DNA of 64,000 bases, from the NCBI GenBank assembly GCA_012845835.1, contig JABAKD010000006.1, positions 10,350,692-10,414,691 on the forward strand. Reading direction: 5' to 3'. This stretch comes from Undaria pinnatifida (Eukaryota; Sar; Phaeophyceae; Laminariales; Alariaceae). Shown piece by piece: positions 1 through 9,439 of this stretch (the first letter of the stretch is position 1; the number at the start of each line of letters is the position of its first letter). A program made the position numbers and the translations under genes. Below the pieces are notes generated by a model. It ran no database searches, was not told the origin of the DNA, and saw only the letters and a list, made by a program, of their open reading frames with translations.

Positions 1-119
1 CAGGAAACAGCACCTTTCACCCGTTGGCAGGCAGCAATTTTTCGTTACGTTCCCTTGACTGATACATACCACTCTACTACTATCAATTGTTGCACGGGGG
101 TACAGAGTAGTCAGGGCCA

Positions 120-195
120 AATATATGGCGAGTAAATATGGAAATATTTAGGGGCTTGTACGAGAATTGGTCGTGGGTTCGAATCTCTATGGTTC
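120..195 (+). repeat. tRNA-like 3' half, S1 SINE-like fragment
   Basis: A Pol III B-box-like stretch (GGTCGTGGGTTCGAATC, about 169-185) matches the 3' half of the S1 repeat seen complete at 29455-29595. The upstream A-box part is not convincing, so this is probably a truncated SINE-like copy rather than a tRNA gene. Confidence 0.35.
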
Positions 196-1362
196 CCCCC
201 TGCCAGGGTTTAATGTGGCCCCCTCGACCCTACTACCTTGCCAGCGCATGTTTTTCCTTGGAAGGCGTGTTTCCTGGCGTGCTTGCACTCAACGAATCCG
301 GCCCCCAATGCGCCAAACTTGTCTCCTCAACACAGGGGATTGCTCGTCGAAACCCCGGAAGAGGCGTGCATTGTCGTCTCCGTGCTTCCCTACAAGGAGC
401 ACTGCGTGTCGGAAACGCCTACCTGGGGAGAGGGGAAAAACCACCTTTTGGTTGATTTTCACGACGAATCCAGGTGAAACGCGTGGCACGATGGGGCCAG
501 CAGGTTTTGGAGCCGTCCTATAGTTCGATAGGAGTAGCGCTTGAAGCATGCTACTACTAGTAGGGCAGAGGCGAGGTAACCGATTGTTTTCTGAGGCTTC
601 TCAACTCGAGGAGCTCTATACCCCATTCAAAAACTAGTTTTGGGAATAATTAAGATTGAACAGTAGTGCAATTGCACCCGATGAAAAAATGTCATGTCCT
701 ACGACGTGTAAAACGAAAAAAAAATGACAAAAACGAAAAAAAACAAGCAAACAGAAATTCCAGCGATATTGAGTTAAGGAGTTCCGAACTTCGGATTTTG
801 TTTTCACCCGAAATTGCCAGACCTCTCTCGTGGCAGGCGTCTTTGAGTGCTATGGCTGACGGATTTCTCAATTGGACTTTCGAGAAAGTAACTTGTTGGT
901 TTGTTTTTGCGTGCGTCCGCCTGCTGATGAATCAAACCACAAACCAGATTTCTTACAATGCTGGTTAGTTTGTTATTGATTGGTCTAGTTGAGGGAGCCC
1001 ATCGGATATGATTTTTTCGGCCAAAAAGCGCTACCCCTTAAACATAGCACGCGTATAAGGTAGACAAACTACCAGCATCATGAGCTCTTCCTGTTGCCTC
1101 GTTACTGGTTGCCGGTCACATGCCTGCATCTTGCGGGTCTAATTCCCATTTTATCTGCTCGCGTGTGCACGGTCTGTAGCGCTACTGTACTACAACAGCG
1201 CGGCGCACCCGAAACCGGATATGCCTGCACTGACGGTTTCGTATGCAAATTAAGCCGTCTTAACCTTGTACCACTGCGAAAATGGCCCAACACTTACTTC
1301 AGGTAATTTGTCCCCCTCCAAAACATGGTTGGGTATAGCTCCGTTGGGGTTGAGATATAAAC
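196..1362. other. Stretch with no supportable gene
   Basis: Several overlapping short frames exist on both strands but none shows a recognisable domain or splice structure, and they shadow each other. A-rich runs lie at 705-745. I see nothing else I can name. Confidence 0.4.
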
Positions 1363-1469
1363 TACAGTGGGGGTCCCTCTATAGTGCGGGTTATATAATG
1401 CGGGTGCCCGGTATAATGCGGGTGAAATCGCTTGGCACATACCCGCACTATAGAGGGACCCCCACTGTA
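1363..1469. repeat. Perfect 29-bp inverted repeat (fold-back element)
   Basis: The left arm 1363-1391 and right arm 1441-1469 are exact reverse complements over 29 bp, separated by 49 bp. The loop contains two further copies of the motif TATAATGCGGGT, and the inner end of each arm carries the similar TATAGTGCGGGT. It could be a very small fold-back transposon or a hairpin-RNA source. Nothing shows that it is transcribed. Confidence 0.8.
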
Positions 1470-1515
1470 TGTTGGAAATACCAAAGCTATGGCAGGGAAG
1501 TCGCTTTTGGGATAT

Positions 1516-1758
1516 GACGCGTGCTAGGATAGAGGTGTACCCCTTTTTTCTAATTCTACTCCTCAATTTGGGAGCTCAAGACCTCTCCCAAAATCTGGTT
1601 GAAAAAAAAAACAAAACTGCTGTCGGATGAAACATCTCATGGCCATGGTACACAGCAAGCAGAACCATGCTAAAAAATTGCCTAAAATCTGACGATTCTG
1701 GGTTAAGGAGTCCTGTCATTCAGAAATCATTTCGCCAGAAAAAGGTATAGCACGCGTC
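1516..1758 (+). mobile_element. M1 short inverted-repeat element (MITE-like)
   Basis: It begins GACGCGTGCTAGGATAGAGG and ends with the inverse GCACGCGTC. The interior matches other copies: CTCAATTTGGGAGCT, then ACCTCTCCCAAAA, CATGGCC, and GGGTTAAGGAG before the right end. It is about 243 bp and has no coding capacity. The terminal inverted repeat, small size and high copy number suggest a non-autonomous DNA transposon. The superfamily is unknown. Confidence 0.8.
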
Positions 1759-1782
1759 GTATCGGCTTTTGCAACGGCTCGG

Positions 1783-1808
1783 GGTTACTCGCGAGAGTGA
1801 TCCCCCTG
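1783..1808. repeat. H1-type imperfect hairpin
   Basis: GGGGTTACTC and GAGTGATCCCC flank GCGA and form a near-perfect hairpin like the H1 palindromes at 4518-4543 and 59648-59671. It lies 25 bp beyond an M1 element, as H1 hairpins do elsewhere in the window. Confidence 0.5.
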
Positions 1809-1966
1809 TGGCTTTACAGTCTTTAGCTTTCGTGCCGGTTTCACATTAGGATAAGAGGTTCAATATCGCGCAACCCCCAGACACCACACCCTGTCCTGGG
1901 CGGTTCTTGGGCTACCAGTATCCTGATGGTTTTTGTTTTCTGCGCGACGTACCGCACTTAAAAACA

Positions 1967-2136
1967 GGGCGGCGCACCGAGAACTAGACGCCAAGGCGAT
2001 GTTCGCGAGCTCCAACATGCGGCCGTGCTACTTCCGCTACGGGTACGACATCGCGATACCCTTGCTGGCCAAGTCTACCTTCAACAACTTAAGGGGCGTC
2101 GCCCCACAGGACCGCAAGTACTTCGCGACTTTCAAG
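1967..2136 (+). CDS. GT47 exostosin-like glycosyltransferase, upstream exon
   Basis: This reading frame encodes a peptide containing SSNMRPCYFRYGYDIAIPL and RKYFATFK, the N-terminal part of the exostosin (GT47) core with its typical RPGxDVxIP-like segment. GT47 enzymes transfer sugars in the Golgi during cell-wall or matrix polysaccharide synthesis. The 3' end is set by a donor, TTCAAG|GTGATAAG. Joining it in phase to the exon at 3437 continues the family alignment (FATFK followed by GSLYLSGNG). The 5' limit is uncertain: the frame is open from about 1933 and the acceptor I chose at 1966 has a weak pyrimidine tract. No earlier exon or signal anchor is identifiable. The intron (2137-3436) has been invaded by two M1 elements, one starting only 8 bp past the donor. 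Confidence 0.6.
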
Positions 2137-2143
2137 GTGATAA

Positions 2144-2395
2144 GACGCGTGCTACGACATAGGTAGCAATTTCGTGTGAAAGAGGTTTCTGAATGAAAGG
2201 ACTGCTTAACCCCAAATCGTCGGAATTTTGACAATTTTTTAGCGTGGCTCTTGATGTGTACCATGGCCATGAGATGGTCCATCCGGTTGCGGCTTTGACT
2301 TTTTTTTCCCAAACCAGTGTTTGGGAGAAGGTCTCAAGCTCCCAAACTGAGGCGTAGTATTAGAAAAAACGTGGCGCACCCCTATCGTAGCCCGA
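2144..2395 (-). mobile_element. M1 element inside the GT47 intron
   Basis: Left end GACGCGTGCTACGACATAGG; right end CCCCTATCGTAGCCCGATTC, a diverged inverse. The interior matches M1 in reverse (GAATGAAAGGA, CTTAACCCCAAATCGTCGGAA, CATGGCCATGAG). Its left end is 7 bp downstream of the 2137 donor, so it could affect splicing or supply intron sequence. Confidence 0.75.
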
Positions 2396-2585
2396 TTCAG
2401 ACGAAAAGTGCTACGATAGCTGTAGCGCGCGCTACTCTAGCGCTTTTTGGCCAAAGTGTTTTCGGCAGACCGAGGTCCTCAGCGCAGGGGCGGCACACCA
2501 AATGTTTGGAATGGTGCGCCCGTTGGACCGAGGCTAGGGTGAGGCGGTCACTTTTGCGAGTTGTTTTTTTTCCGTTCAATCGCTC

Positions 2586-2611
2586 GGGGGTCGCTCGTGC
2601 GAGTGACGCCC
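2586..2611. repeat. H1 hairpin
   Basis: GTCGCTCG-TG-CGAGTGAC, a near-palindrome with one pair that differs. The same stem recurs with paired changes at 4518-4543 and 59648-59671. An M1 copy follows at 2865. Confidence 0.5.
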
Positions 2612-2825
2612 ATGTTCTTTTGTGGTTTACATATTTCGTGCTGTTTTGTACCTTTGGCGATGTGAGTCCGCAATGGCGTCGTGTTTTTTTAAAGCAGCGC
2701 CGACCAAATCACCTAAATGCTTTTGGTGTCAGTGAGGCGCAGCAAGCAATGCCTCGTGGGAGTGTTGAAAACCCGGCAGTTAAACAGGGGGTTCCTCCGC
2801 CTACCGTAGCCGTGGTCACCTCGAA

Positions 2826-2864
2826 CAGATCACGATCTGCATCATATGGATCATGTTGATCATA
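2826..2864. repeat. GATC-rich degenerate short repeat (left part)
   Basis: Short irregular units around GATCATxxxGATCAT. The same type of sequence resumes at 3117-3155 and more loosely to 3285, so the M1 copy at 2865-3116 appears inserted into this tract. Confidence 0.5.
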
Positions 2865-3116
2865 GGCGCGTGCTACGATAGAGGAGCACCACTTTTTTTC
2901 TGACGTTCCTCAATTCGGGAGCTTAAGACCTCTCCCCAAAAACTGTTTTGGGGAAAAATAAAACTGCTACCGGAAGAAAAAACTCTATGTGGCCTAGGTA
3001 CACAACCAAAATCATGCAACAAAAAATGGCGTGTTTCCGACGGCTTTGGGTTAAGGACCTCCGTCATTCAGAAAACCCAAAAGCCAAAAAGTGCTACCTC
3101 TATCGTAGCACGCGTC
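2865..3116 (+). mobile_element. M1 element inside the GT47 intron
   Basis: Starts GGCGCGTGCTACGATAGAGG and ends CTCTATCGTAGCACGCGTC. The interior has CTCAATTCGGGAGCT, ACCTCTCCCCAAAAACTG and GGGTTAAGGACCTCCGTCATTCAGAA-type motifs shared with other copies. It is flanked on both sides by GATC-rich sequence. Confidence 0.8.
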
Positions 3117-3290
3117 CATACAGATCATATAGATCATGTCGATCCTGTATCTGCCGTTAATAGATATTGTGCGGGATCTGTATAGTATAGAGTACAGATC
3201 CAACCCAGGAAGCATGTTCTAGACCATGCAGATCGTACAGCTCCCTCCCCTGCAGAATGAACTAGACCATACAGATCTTGCCGGAATTTT
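3117..3290. repeat. GATC-rich degenerate short repeat (right part)
   Basis: Repeated CATACAGATC, CATGCAGATC and GATCTGTAT-like words, continuing the tract interrupted by the M1 element. Confidence 0.45.
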
Positions 3291-3436
3291 AGTTCATCAG
3301 GCGGGGATAGCTCATCTCATCCGCCCGACGTGTGGAATAGTGTCTTGAGTTTAGCATTTATTGTTCGCTATATACACCAAGTCTAGGCTATGGGAATCTT
3401 CGTCAGGTCTCTAGCTTTTTTTTTTTCTTGTTGCAG

Positions 3437-3871
3437 GGGAGCCTATATCTCAGCGGGAACGGCTTCTTGGAGCGGACCGCCGTGCGCAGCCTAAGTGTAG
3501 GCGACGCCGTGGTCAACGGCTCCAGAGTAGTTGTTGTGGAGCGCTGTCAAACGAAATTCAAGGAGCACCTGCTGCTTCGGAACGTGGATCTCTGCAAAAG
3601 CTTGGAGCGGGGGTACAACGACACCGACTACGGCGACCTCATGAACACGACGTTTGCGCTGGTTCCCGCGGGGCGATCACCCGCGACGTACCGGTTAGGG
3701 GAAGCGCTTTCTGCGGGCGCTATCCCAGTGTTCATCCACCAGAATTTTGTGAAGCCTTTTCCCGGGGTCATTCCCTGGAGCACGTTTTCGTTTTCGTTTC
3801 CTGCAGAGGAGGCTCCCCGAATTATCGACACGCTTCGGGCGGTTCCTGCGCAAGAACTCGCGGAGATGCAG
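3437..3871 (+). CDS. GT47 exostosin-like glycosyltransferase, C-terminal core exon
   Basis: This 435-bp, phase-0 exon is bounded by a strong acceptor (T-rich tract then TTGTTGCAG, ending 3436) and a donor (GATGCAG|GTGAGAAC at 3872). Its 145 codons are open and encode the nucleotide-sugar-binding half of the exostosin fold: FALVPAGRSPATYRLGEALS, then AGAIPVFI, and a PF..VIPWSTFSFSFPAEEA segment, typical of GT47 (FCLxPxGxxxxxxRxxEAxxxGCIPVxxxD). It continues the upstream exon ending at 2136. GT47 proteins are Golgi type II membrane enzymes making cell-wall or matrix glycans. No following exon is recognisable downstream, so the gene is either partial here, has a very long intron, or has decayed. 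No promoter can be assigned. Confidence 0.7.
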
Positions 3872-4013
3872 GTGAGAACTAACTAACTGCCGCGCTTTGG
3901 CAGGGATAGGACGTTACTTTTTTTTTACTCACGCACAAACATGCCAAACCATAGCGGTAACACTTTGACTACCAAAAAAACAAAAGTTATGACGTACGTG
4001 GCGCCTTAGGTTC

Positions 4014-4225
4014 GCGACGCATGCCACGACAGAGGTAGAAATTTTGGGGATTTCCGTTTCTGACTGGCTTAAGACACTTCCCTCCTTGACCCGAAATCGT
4101 CCGAAAAAATATCAATTTTTCTTTTTTGCTAAATGTTTTTATTAGGTAGCAATTTTGGATATTTTCGTTTCTGAATGACTTAAGACACTCCCCCCTTAAC
4201 CCCAACATCGTCGGAAAATGGCCAT
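4014..4225 (-). mobile_element. M1 remnant, left part duplicated
   Basis: Begins GACGCATGCCACGACAGAGG. The M1 segment TTTCTGAxTGxCTTAAGACACT followed by ACCCxAxATCGTC occurs twice (about 4048-4108 and 4160-4220), so this is a rearranged or tandemly duplicated M1 end without a right terminus. Confidence 0.6.
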
Positions 4226-4314
4226 TTTTTTTTTTCTTGCAGAAAATGGGATTATTTTGTTTGTACAAAACCCAGGCCATGGGTGCGTGTTGTTTATCAG
4301 ACTGCACATCAAGG

Positions 4315-4593
4315 CTACGGTAGGGAGAGTACCCCCAATTTTCGCTACCGAGCCTGAGAGTACCCCCAATACTCGCGCGAGTGACTCGGTAAATTTCCGA
4401 CAAAAACGCTTTGTCGGGTGATTTTTTGTCGCAGCGTTGCAAACCATTCCCCATTGGGGACTCATGCAAAGAAAAACGAAAACAGCACGAACGCCTACTT
4501 GTATGACCGAGGGGGACAGGGGGGGTCGCTCGCGCGAGCGACCCCCAGCCACTGCAAAAAAATCGGGGCTTTTCACGGGTCGGATGACCTCAA
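4315..4593. repeat. H1 hairpin block directly adjoining M1
   Basis: Contains ACTCGCGCGAGT (near 4371) and the perfect 26-bp palindrome at 4518-4543 (half-site GGGGGTCGCTCGC). A diverged block of the same order lies at 59455-59726 (GAGTACCCCC, first hairpin, about 130 bp, second hairpin, then CACTGCAAA- or ACAACGAAA-type A-rich sequence). Both end exactly where an M1 element begins. Confidence 0.65.
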
Positions 4594-4851
4594 GACGCGT
4601 GCTACGATAGAGGTGCACCACTTTTTTTTTCTAAAATACTACTCCTCAATTTCTGGAGCTTAAGAAGACCTCTCCCAAAAACTGATTTGATTGAAAAAAT
4701 ATAACTGATATCGGATGAAACGTCTGATGGCCTAGGCATACAACGATGAGCATGAAGAAAATTTTCCTGCTCTTGACGATTTTGGGTTGAGGAGCGCCAC
4801 CCTTCAGATGACGTTTCAGGAAAAATTGCTATCTCTATCGTAGCGTGGGTC
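4594..4851 (+). mobile_element. M1 element
   Basis: Starts GACGCGTGCTACGATAGAGG and ends CTCTATCGTAGCGTGGGTC. The M1 interior is intact (CTCAATTTCTGGAGCTTAAG, ACCTCTCCCAAAAACTGATT, GTCTGATGGCCTAGGCATAC). Confidence 0.85.
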
Positions 4852-5032
4852 TGGATCAGGATGACCCGGCCCGGCCCGTGATATATGAAAACCTCCTAAC
4901 CCGACCCGACCCGACCCGACCCGACCCGACCCGATCTGTGAGGTTCCCAACAACTCTCCACCCGACCCAACTTGACCCGCGGGTTTTGGGAATACTTGCT
5001 GACCCGACTACGCGGGCCGGGTCATGACCCGG
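4852..5032. repeat. CCCGA microsatellite and CCGGGTC palindromes
   Basis: About seven tandem ACCCG units (around 4898-4934) are followed by scattered CCCGA words and the perfect 16-bp palindrome CCGGGTCATGACCCGG at 5017-5032. The conceptual DPTRPDPTR peptide is low-complexity and not taken as coding. Confidence 0.7.
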
Positions 5033-5159
5033 GAAAATCCTTGAAAAAATTGCCTTAAAAGCCCACCCCCCACCCCCTACTGGCGTTAGTTTTAATTTTT
5101 TGTTTTGGAGTGAGGCATAGAGAGCTCCTCAAGTAAAGAATCGCGCAGGAAACAAGGCT

Positions 5160-5389
5160 GCGGTAGTTGGGCAGGGGGGATGTTACGAGTGTTCTGCCAT
5201 GCCCGTTTTTTTTTACCAACGACTAAAAGAAGCTAAGCCGGCTTTGTTTTGGCGCGGTGTAGCTCACCATTCCGTTGTGGATTCATGCCGAAACTCAACA
5301 CGGGTTTTTCAATGCCGCGCAAAGGAACGGGGGGGTCACACGCGCGTGCGAGGTCACCTCCCGAGCCACAGCGAAACAAGAGTGATGTT
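5160..5389. repeat. H1 block (diverged) adjoining M1
   Basis: Shares GCGGTGTAGCTCACCATTCC with the 59455 block (GCGCAGCTCACCATCCC) and GGGGGGGTCACACGCGCGTG, a decayed hairpin. It is followed directly by an M1 copy at 5390. Confidence 0.55.
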
Positions 5390-5670
5390 GACTCTTGCTA
5401 CGATAGAGGTGGTAGCAGTTTTCGTCTGAAATGATGTCTGAATGACGGGGCTCCTTAACCTATTAATACTATACTAATACAATCGTAGGCAATACGCCCC
5501 GTTTATTTTTGCATGATTTTCGTTGTGTACCTACCAGGTAGGCCATGGGATTGTTCATCCGGCAGCAGCTATATTTTTCTCCGAATCAGTTTTCGGGAGA
5601 GGTCTTCTTAAGCTCCCGAAATTGAGGAAACCTCAGAAAAAAAAGCTGTGCGCCTCTATCGTAGCACGCC
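5390..5670 (-). mobile_element. M1 element
   Basis: Left end GACTCTTGCTACGATAGAGG; right end CTCTATCGTAGCACGCC. Reverse M1 interior (GAATGACGGGGCTCCTTAAC, CCATGGGATTGTTCATCCGG). A C-run follows at 5686-5698. Confidence 0.8.
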
Positions 5671-5804
5671 TACCTCTGAAATACCCCCCCCCCCCCCCTG
5701 CCTTGAAGTCCCGTCAGAAAAAAAAACGACAATGATTGCAACCTCGGCCGTCGCGTGTTAAAAGTGAGGACTTATCCAGTACCGGTGGAATTATTATTAT
5801 TATT

Positions 5805-5990
5805 GCCCTCCGACAATGTAGCGTAGATGCCGTTCCGATGTAAATCGAATATCCTTCCATATAAAGCAGCAGTAGTACCTAATATGAAGTCAAATGATCG
5901 CACCAGTGTCTTCCGCCATCCATTTGCCCATTTCCTTTCCCCACATATTTTCCTTTTATCTACTGTTTCCGTTTCATATATGTTTATATC
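5805..5990 (+). repeat. U1 dispersed repeat, copy 1
   Basis: GTAGATGCCGTTCCGATGTA through GTCAAATGATCGCACC and TTCCGCCAxCCATTTGCCCA is nearly identical to 36400-36590, same orientation. An ATT microsatellite (about 5790-5803) precedes it. Nature unknown. Confidence 0.75.
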
Positions 5991-6600
5991 GATGGAATAA
6001 TTTTCTTGCATTTTTTTTCGTTTTTTTTTGTTGTTGCGTACCTCTCTTTAAGACGATGGGGTTGTTCATCGCGTCGCCCTTTCGGGATCGAACAATCATG
6101 ATATAGCGCACATTATTTTTTAGTGGTTATAAATTATGGCGGCGGCAGCACCGAAAAAACAAAGTACACAAAACAAAAGTAAGAAACGACAACAGACGTG
6201 TTTGATGTTACTGTGGTTATTATTATCGTATTTTTAACGGGTGTCCGCCAAATAATTGAGACGGCAGAAGCGCCGAAACAAGATCTCCAAGGGGCAGCTT
6301 CTGTGTGAGATGCAGAGCTCACGAAGAGAGAACGACCCCCGAAAAAGAAATGTGCAGACCCCTACCTAAGCATACCTCCGAACTCCTCTAGTAGTAGTCG
6401 TTCTCTAAGCTATAGGCGCGCATGGAAGACCCGTTGCGGCAATCCTGAGAGTGGAGTAGCCAGTGTCGAATGTTATTGATAGCAGCACTGTTTTTTTTTC
6501 ACACGAAATTCAAGTAGTTTATCCAAAAAAATGTGCGTAAAGATCTAAAAGGTTTACCTTATGGCGCTTAAGATAACACTCTCCCTCGAGAAATGCTACT
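5991..6600. other. Stretch with no supportable gene
   Basis: A/T-rich sequence with T-runs and short overlapping frames. No motif, splice structure or repeat partner was seen. Confidence 0.4.
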
Positions 6601-6603
6601 AAT

Positions 6604-6925
6604 TGTATACGGTAGACGTGCGCCCATTTTTTTCTCAGGCTCGTCCTTGCTTGAGGAGCACCCGAAAAAAGACACGATATTTTGATTTAAACTGAAAGCG
6701 CAACCTTGTGGGGGAACCCAGAGATGGTCTATTAATTAGTACTTCGAAGTACTGTATACGACGAAAATTAGTGCAAAAACAGATATTGAAATTCCTACGA
6801 TTTGGGGTGAAGGAGCCAAAAAAGAACGGAAATATCAAATATTGACGATTTTCGGGGTCCGAGAGGGTTTTTGGCCAAAAAGCACTGTTATTAATAGCAT
6901 TTCTATCGTAGCCCCGCATCACCCT
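6604..6925 (-). mobile_element. Decayed M1 element
   Basis: A degenerate M1-like left end (TATACGGTAGACGTGCGCCC) and a right end TTTCTATCGTAGCCCCGC, with GGGGTGAAGGAGCC and GACGATTTTCGGGG inside. More diverged and longer than other copies. Confidence 0.4.
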
Positions 6926-7306
6926 CTTGGGGCGATTTTTCGAGGTTGGTTTTGTCGACAACGGAGGAAAAGTACCGCTGCCGAGCGACCCGCCTGTTAT
7001 GAGCAGACCTCGACGAGACCTTTCCAAACCGACCGCTTTCGTCGTGTGGCCCTCCGTGCACGCACGCCTCCACCTCAGCGTTTGGCGTTGGCGCCTTTTT
7101 ACCACTGGAGAAAATGTGGGGACAAATTTCTTGAAATTTGCTTGAACCGAGGGAGTTTGGAGGGGTCTAGAGGGGACAAGTGTGGTTCTCTAGGACTGGA
7201 ACGAACCCCGCAGTAGGTCTAGGCTGACGACGTTATCCGATGTTCAAAGGGGCGCGTCCACACCTCGCGTTTTTGGTTGCGTCGCTGCTGACGACCATGG
7301 CGCTAC
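6926..7306. other. GC-rich unique stretch, coding status unclear
   Basis: Two overlapping plus-strand frames (6842-7216 and 6927-7145) are open through GC-rich sequence, but neither has a recognisable domain nor a convincing codon pattern. An unrecognised exon is possible. Confidence 0.2.
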
Positions 7307-7576
7307 GACGCGTGCTACGACAGAGGTATACGTTTTTTTTGGCCATTTTGTTTCTGAATGACAGGGTTTTTTACCCCAAAATCGTGGGGAAAAAATAATA
7401 AATTATAGGCCATTTTTTTTTGCGTGATATTCGTCGTGTACCTAGGCCATGGTATCTTTTCAATCCGGCAGCAGTTTTTATTTTCTTCAAAGCAGCTTTT
7501 GGGAGAGATCTCAAGCTCCCAAATTGAGGGGTAGTGTTGAGAAAAAAAGTGGCTAACCTCTATCGTAGCACGCTTC
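7307..7576 (-). mobile_element. M1 element
   Basis: Starts GACGCGTGCTACGACAGAGG and ends CTCTATCGTAGCACGCTTC. The reverse-orientation interior includes GAATGACAGGG, CCTAGGCCATGG, GGGAGAGATCTCAAGCTCCC and AAATTGAGG. Confidence 0.85.
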
Positions 7577-7649
7577 CTGCGGAAAAGGGCGTTCACTACT
7601 ACCTTCACGACTGAGTCGTAGGCCGCTGGCGCTATTTATTATTTATTTA

Positions 7650-7860
7650 TTTCGCTCATCCCTTCTACGTACGAGCTTCGCACTTTTCCTTTCTCCGTCT
7701 CTCTCTCTCTCTCCCGAGACGTAACTCAGACCCGGGGTCACTCAGCAGGCTTTTCTCCCCCCCTCCCCGCTACGCGAAGTGCCTCACTGTTTGTCGCGAG
7801 AAGATTCCGGTTGTTTCTGCCCTCGTCGACGCGCATCGAATTGGCCAAGGCCATTGGCTA
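7650..7860 (+). repeat. U2 dispersed repeat, copy 1
   Basis: A shared segment (CTCGCAC..TCTC, CCGGGGTCAC, AGCAGGCxxTCCTCCC, then GTCGCGAG and CGCATCGAATTG) also occurs at 32955-33175 and 46155-46385, all plus strand. Probably a transposon fragment. Class unknown. Confidence 0.6.
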
Positions 7861-8276
7861 TCTGTGCACCTCGCTCAACAACGGACTTGAAAATGTTTGG
7901 TAGTGCAGCGTGACAAGAAAGACACAATCTCATGCAGGCAATCTAGGCGATCCATGTTCCGAAAGTGAAACATATATCCAAAGATCAAGGTCGGAAATGT
8001 ACAGGGTGGCCCTACAAGCGACCCTCCCCTGTTTACCTTATAGCCTTGGCCTGTTCCATTGATAGTTCCCCCGTATGTGCGGCGCGCATGATTCCACGGT
8101 ACGGGTGCGAAACCTTTTTTTTTTGTTCCTGAGTCTCTTTTACTTGAAGAATTTGGATGTCTTATCATACAACGTATCACCCAAAAACTGATTTTTAAGA
8201 TAAACGGGAAATGAACCCGATCGACAAATCTCATACCACATAGATTATCTATGTATATAATAAAATATTGAACGGT
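7861..8276. other. Stretch with unassigned minus-strand frame
   Basis: A 119-codon minus-strand frame (7875-8234) is open but matches nothing I recognise. It shows no start context or splice sites worth calling. Confidence 0.2.
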
Positions 8277-8580
8277 GTTCCAGCTGTGAGATCGAAGATT
8301 TCGTGGAAGCTCATATTTGCAAGCTGTGTGTGATACTCCGATCGCGCGTATTGCTGGGTGTGTGTCCTCATTAAGGATGTAGGTCGATGACTCCCCTTGG
8401 AACTACAGTGTAGCTATCAGGGTCAACAGGGTAATGTTAGTCGGTCTACTGTGCGCGGAAACTATAAAACCCGTTTTTGAGGGAAAACATCTGACCGCTG
8501 TGGAATGCACCAGTTTATTTATGTATGCCCTGTAGTTACATAGTTTTTGTAAAACCGGCGAGGGAGGGGGGGCGGGTAAA
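8277..8580 (+). repeat. Q repeat, modules A-B-C
   Basis: Module A (CAGCTGTGAGATCGAAGATT...TGATACTCCGATCGCGCGTA), module B (AGGxxGxxGACTCCCCTTGG..CAGGGTCAACAGGGT) and module C (GCGCGGAAACTATAAAACCC..CACCAGTTTAT..ACCGGCGAGG) occur in order, ending at a GGGGGGG run. No ORF is conserved between copies. Confidence 0.8.
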
Positions 8581-8860
8581 TGGGGGATACGTCACATAAA
8601 CGAATAGGAGCTTTTACTGCACGCGTAATGCTAGTAGGCCTATGTGGGACGAACAATATTGAAAAGCACAGATGGGCCCAAAAACTGATGTTCGACGAAG
8701 GAAAGCACAACCAGACGAACAGCCCCAAGGCCTTTTGATATAGTCTATACCAGTGACTAAATAATACTGGAAGCATAAGTGAGAGTCCAGGTGTCTTATT
8801 GAGTAGTACCTCAGTTAGGGAGCCGCGTCAGCATGACGTTCTAGCACAAAAGTGCTGTAT

Positions 8861-9000
8861 CTAGAGCTGCGAGTCGGGATGATTTTTCACGACTCACAAC
8901 TAATCGGTAGGTGCCGTGTTAGCCGACTACGTGACTTTAGTCGGCAAGTCGGCTGGCGAAACCAGCTGATGCTCAGACGCTGCTACCGGATTTAGGTGTT
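8861..9000 (-). mobile_element. Fragment related to the hAT-like M4 element
   Basis: TAGAGCTGCGAGTCGGGATG, then GACTCACAACTAATCGGTAGGTGC resembles, in inverse orientation, the right end of the element at 62092-62425 (TAGAGCTGTGAGTCAGCAGG, ATCGGTAAGTGC). The other end is not identifiable. Confidence 0.4.
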
Positions 9001-9170
9001 GTTAAGAACGTGTTTTCAGTCGGTTTGACCACTCATAAACGGGTTAAACCAACTGCCGAACCAACACGATCACAATAGTAAAAAAATGAAAACAAAAAAC
9101 TCTATTACATGAACCCATTAATAAGCCTGCTAACAAAACGAACGGTCCTAAGCAATCCTCTTGTGTCAGC
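9001..9170. other. Nothing recognised
   Basis: No repeat partner or coding signal was seen. Confidence 0.3.
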
Positions 9171-9225
9171 CCCCCCCCCCCTCCTCCCTCTTCCCCCCCC
9201 CCCCCCTCCCCCCCCCCCCCCCCCC
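9171..9225. repeat. C-rich homopolymer tract
   Basis: About 55 bases almost entirely C with a few T, including runs of 14-18 C. Strong potential for G-quadruplex on the minus strand. Conceptual poly-Gly frames here are artefacts. Confidence 0.9.
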
Positions 9226-9439
9226 GTCGCGTGGCATCCACTATAGGTGACAGCGGTAGAGGTGTTCGACAGATACTTTGGCCACGGCGTTGACGGCATC
9301 GCGCGCACAACGCTCAACATTTTGGAGGAGCGCCTGTCGTTTCGCGCGCGAAGGAGATGACATTCGCTTCTCATCCGATACGCGCTACGATATATGGTAT
9401 ACAGCGGGGGTACTCGGTTTAACAGCCCCTCGGAACACG

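Noticed and set aside
1363-1469. CRISPR-like or bacterial repeat structure
   Set aside because: A single inverted repeat in clearly eukaryotic DNA, with no repeated spacer pattern. No CRISPR array exists in the window.
4852-5032. Pro/Asp/Thr/Arg repeat protein
   Set aside because: It follows directly from the CCCGA microsatellite and has no flanking coding signal.
9044-9374. Gly-rich minus-strand ORFs
   Set aside because: Product of the C homopolymer tract at 9171-9225.
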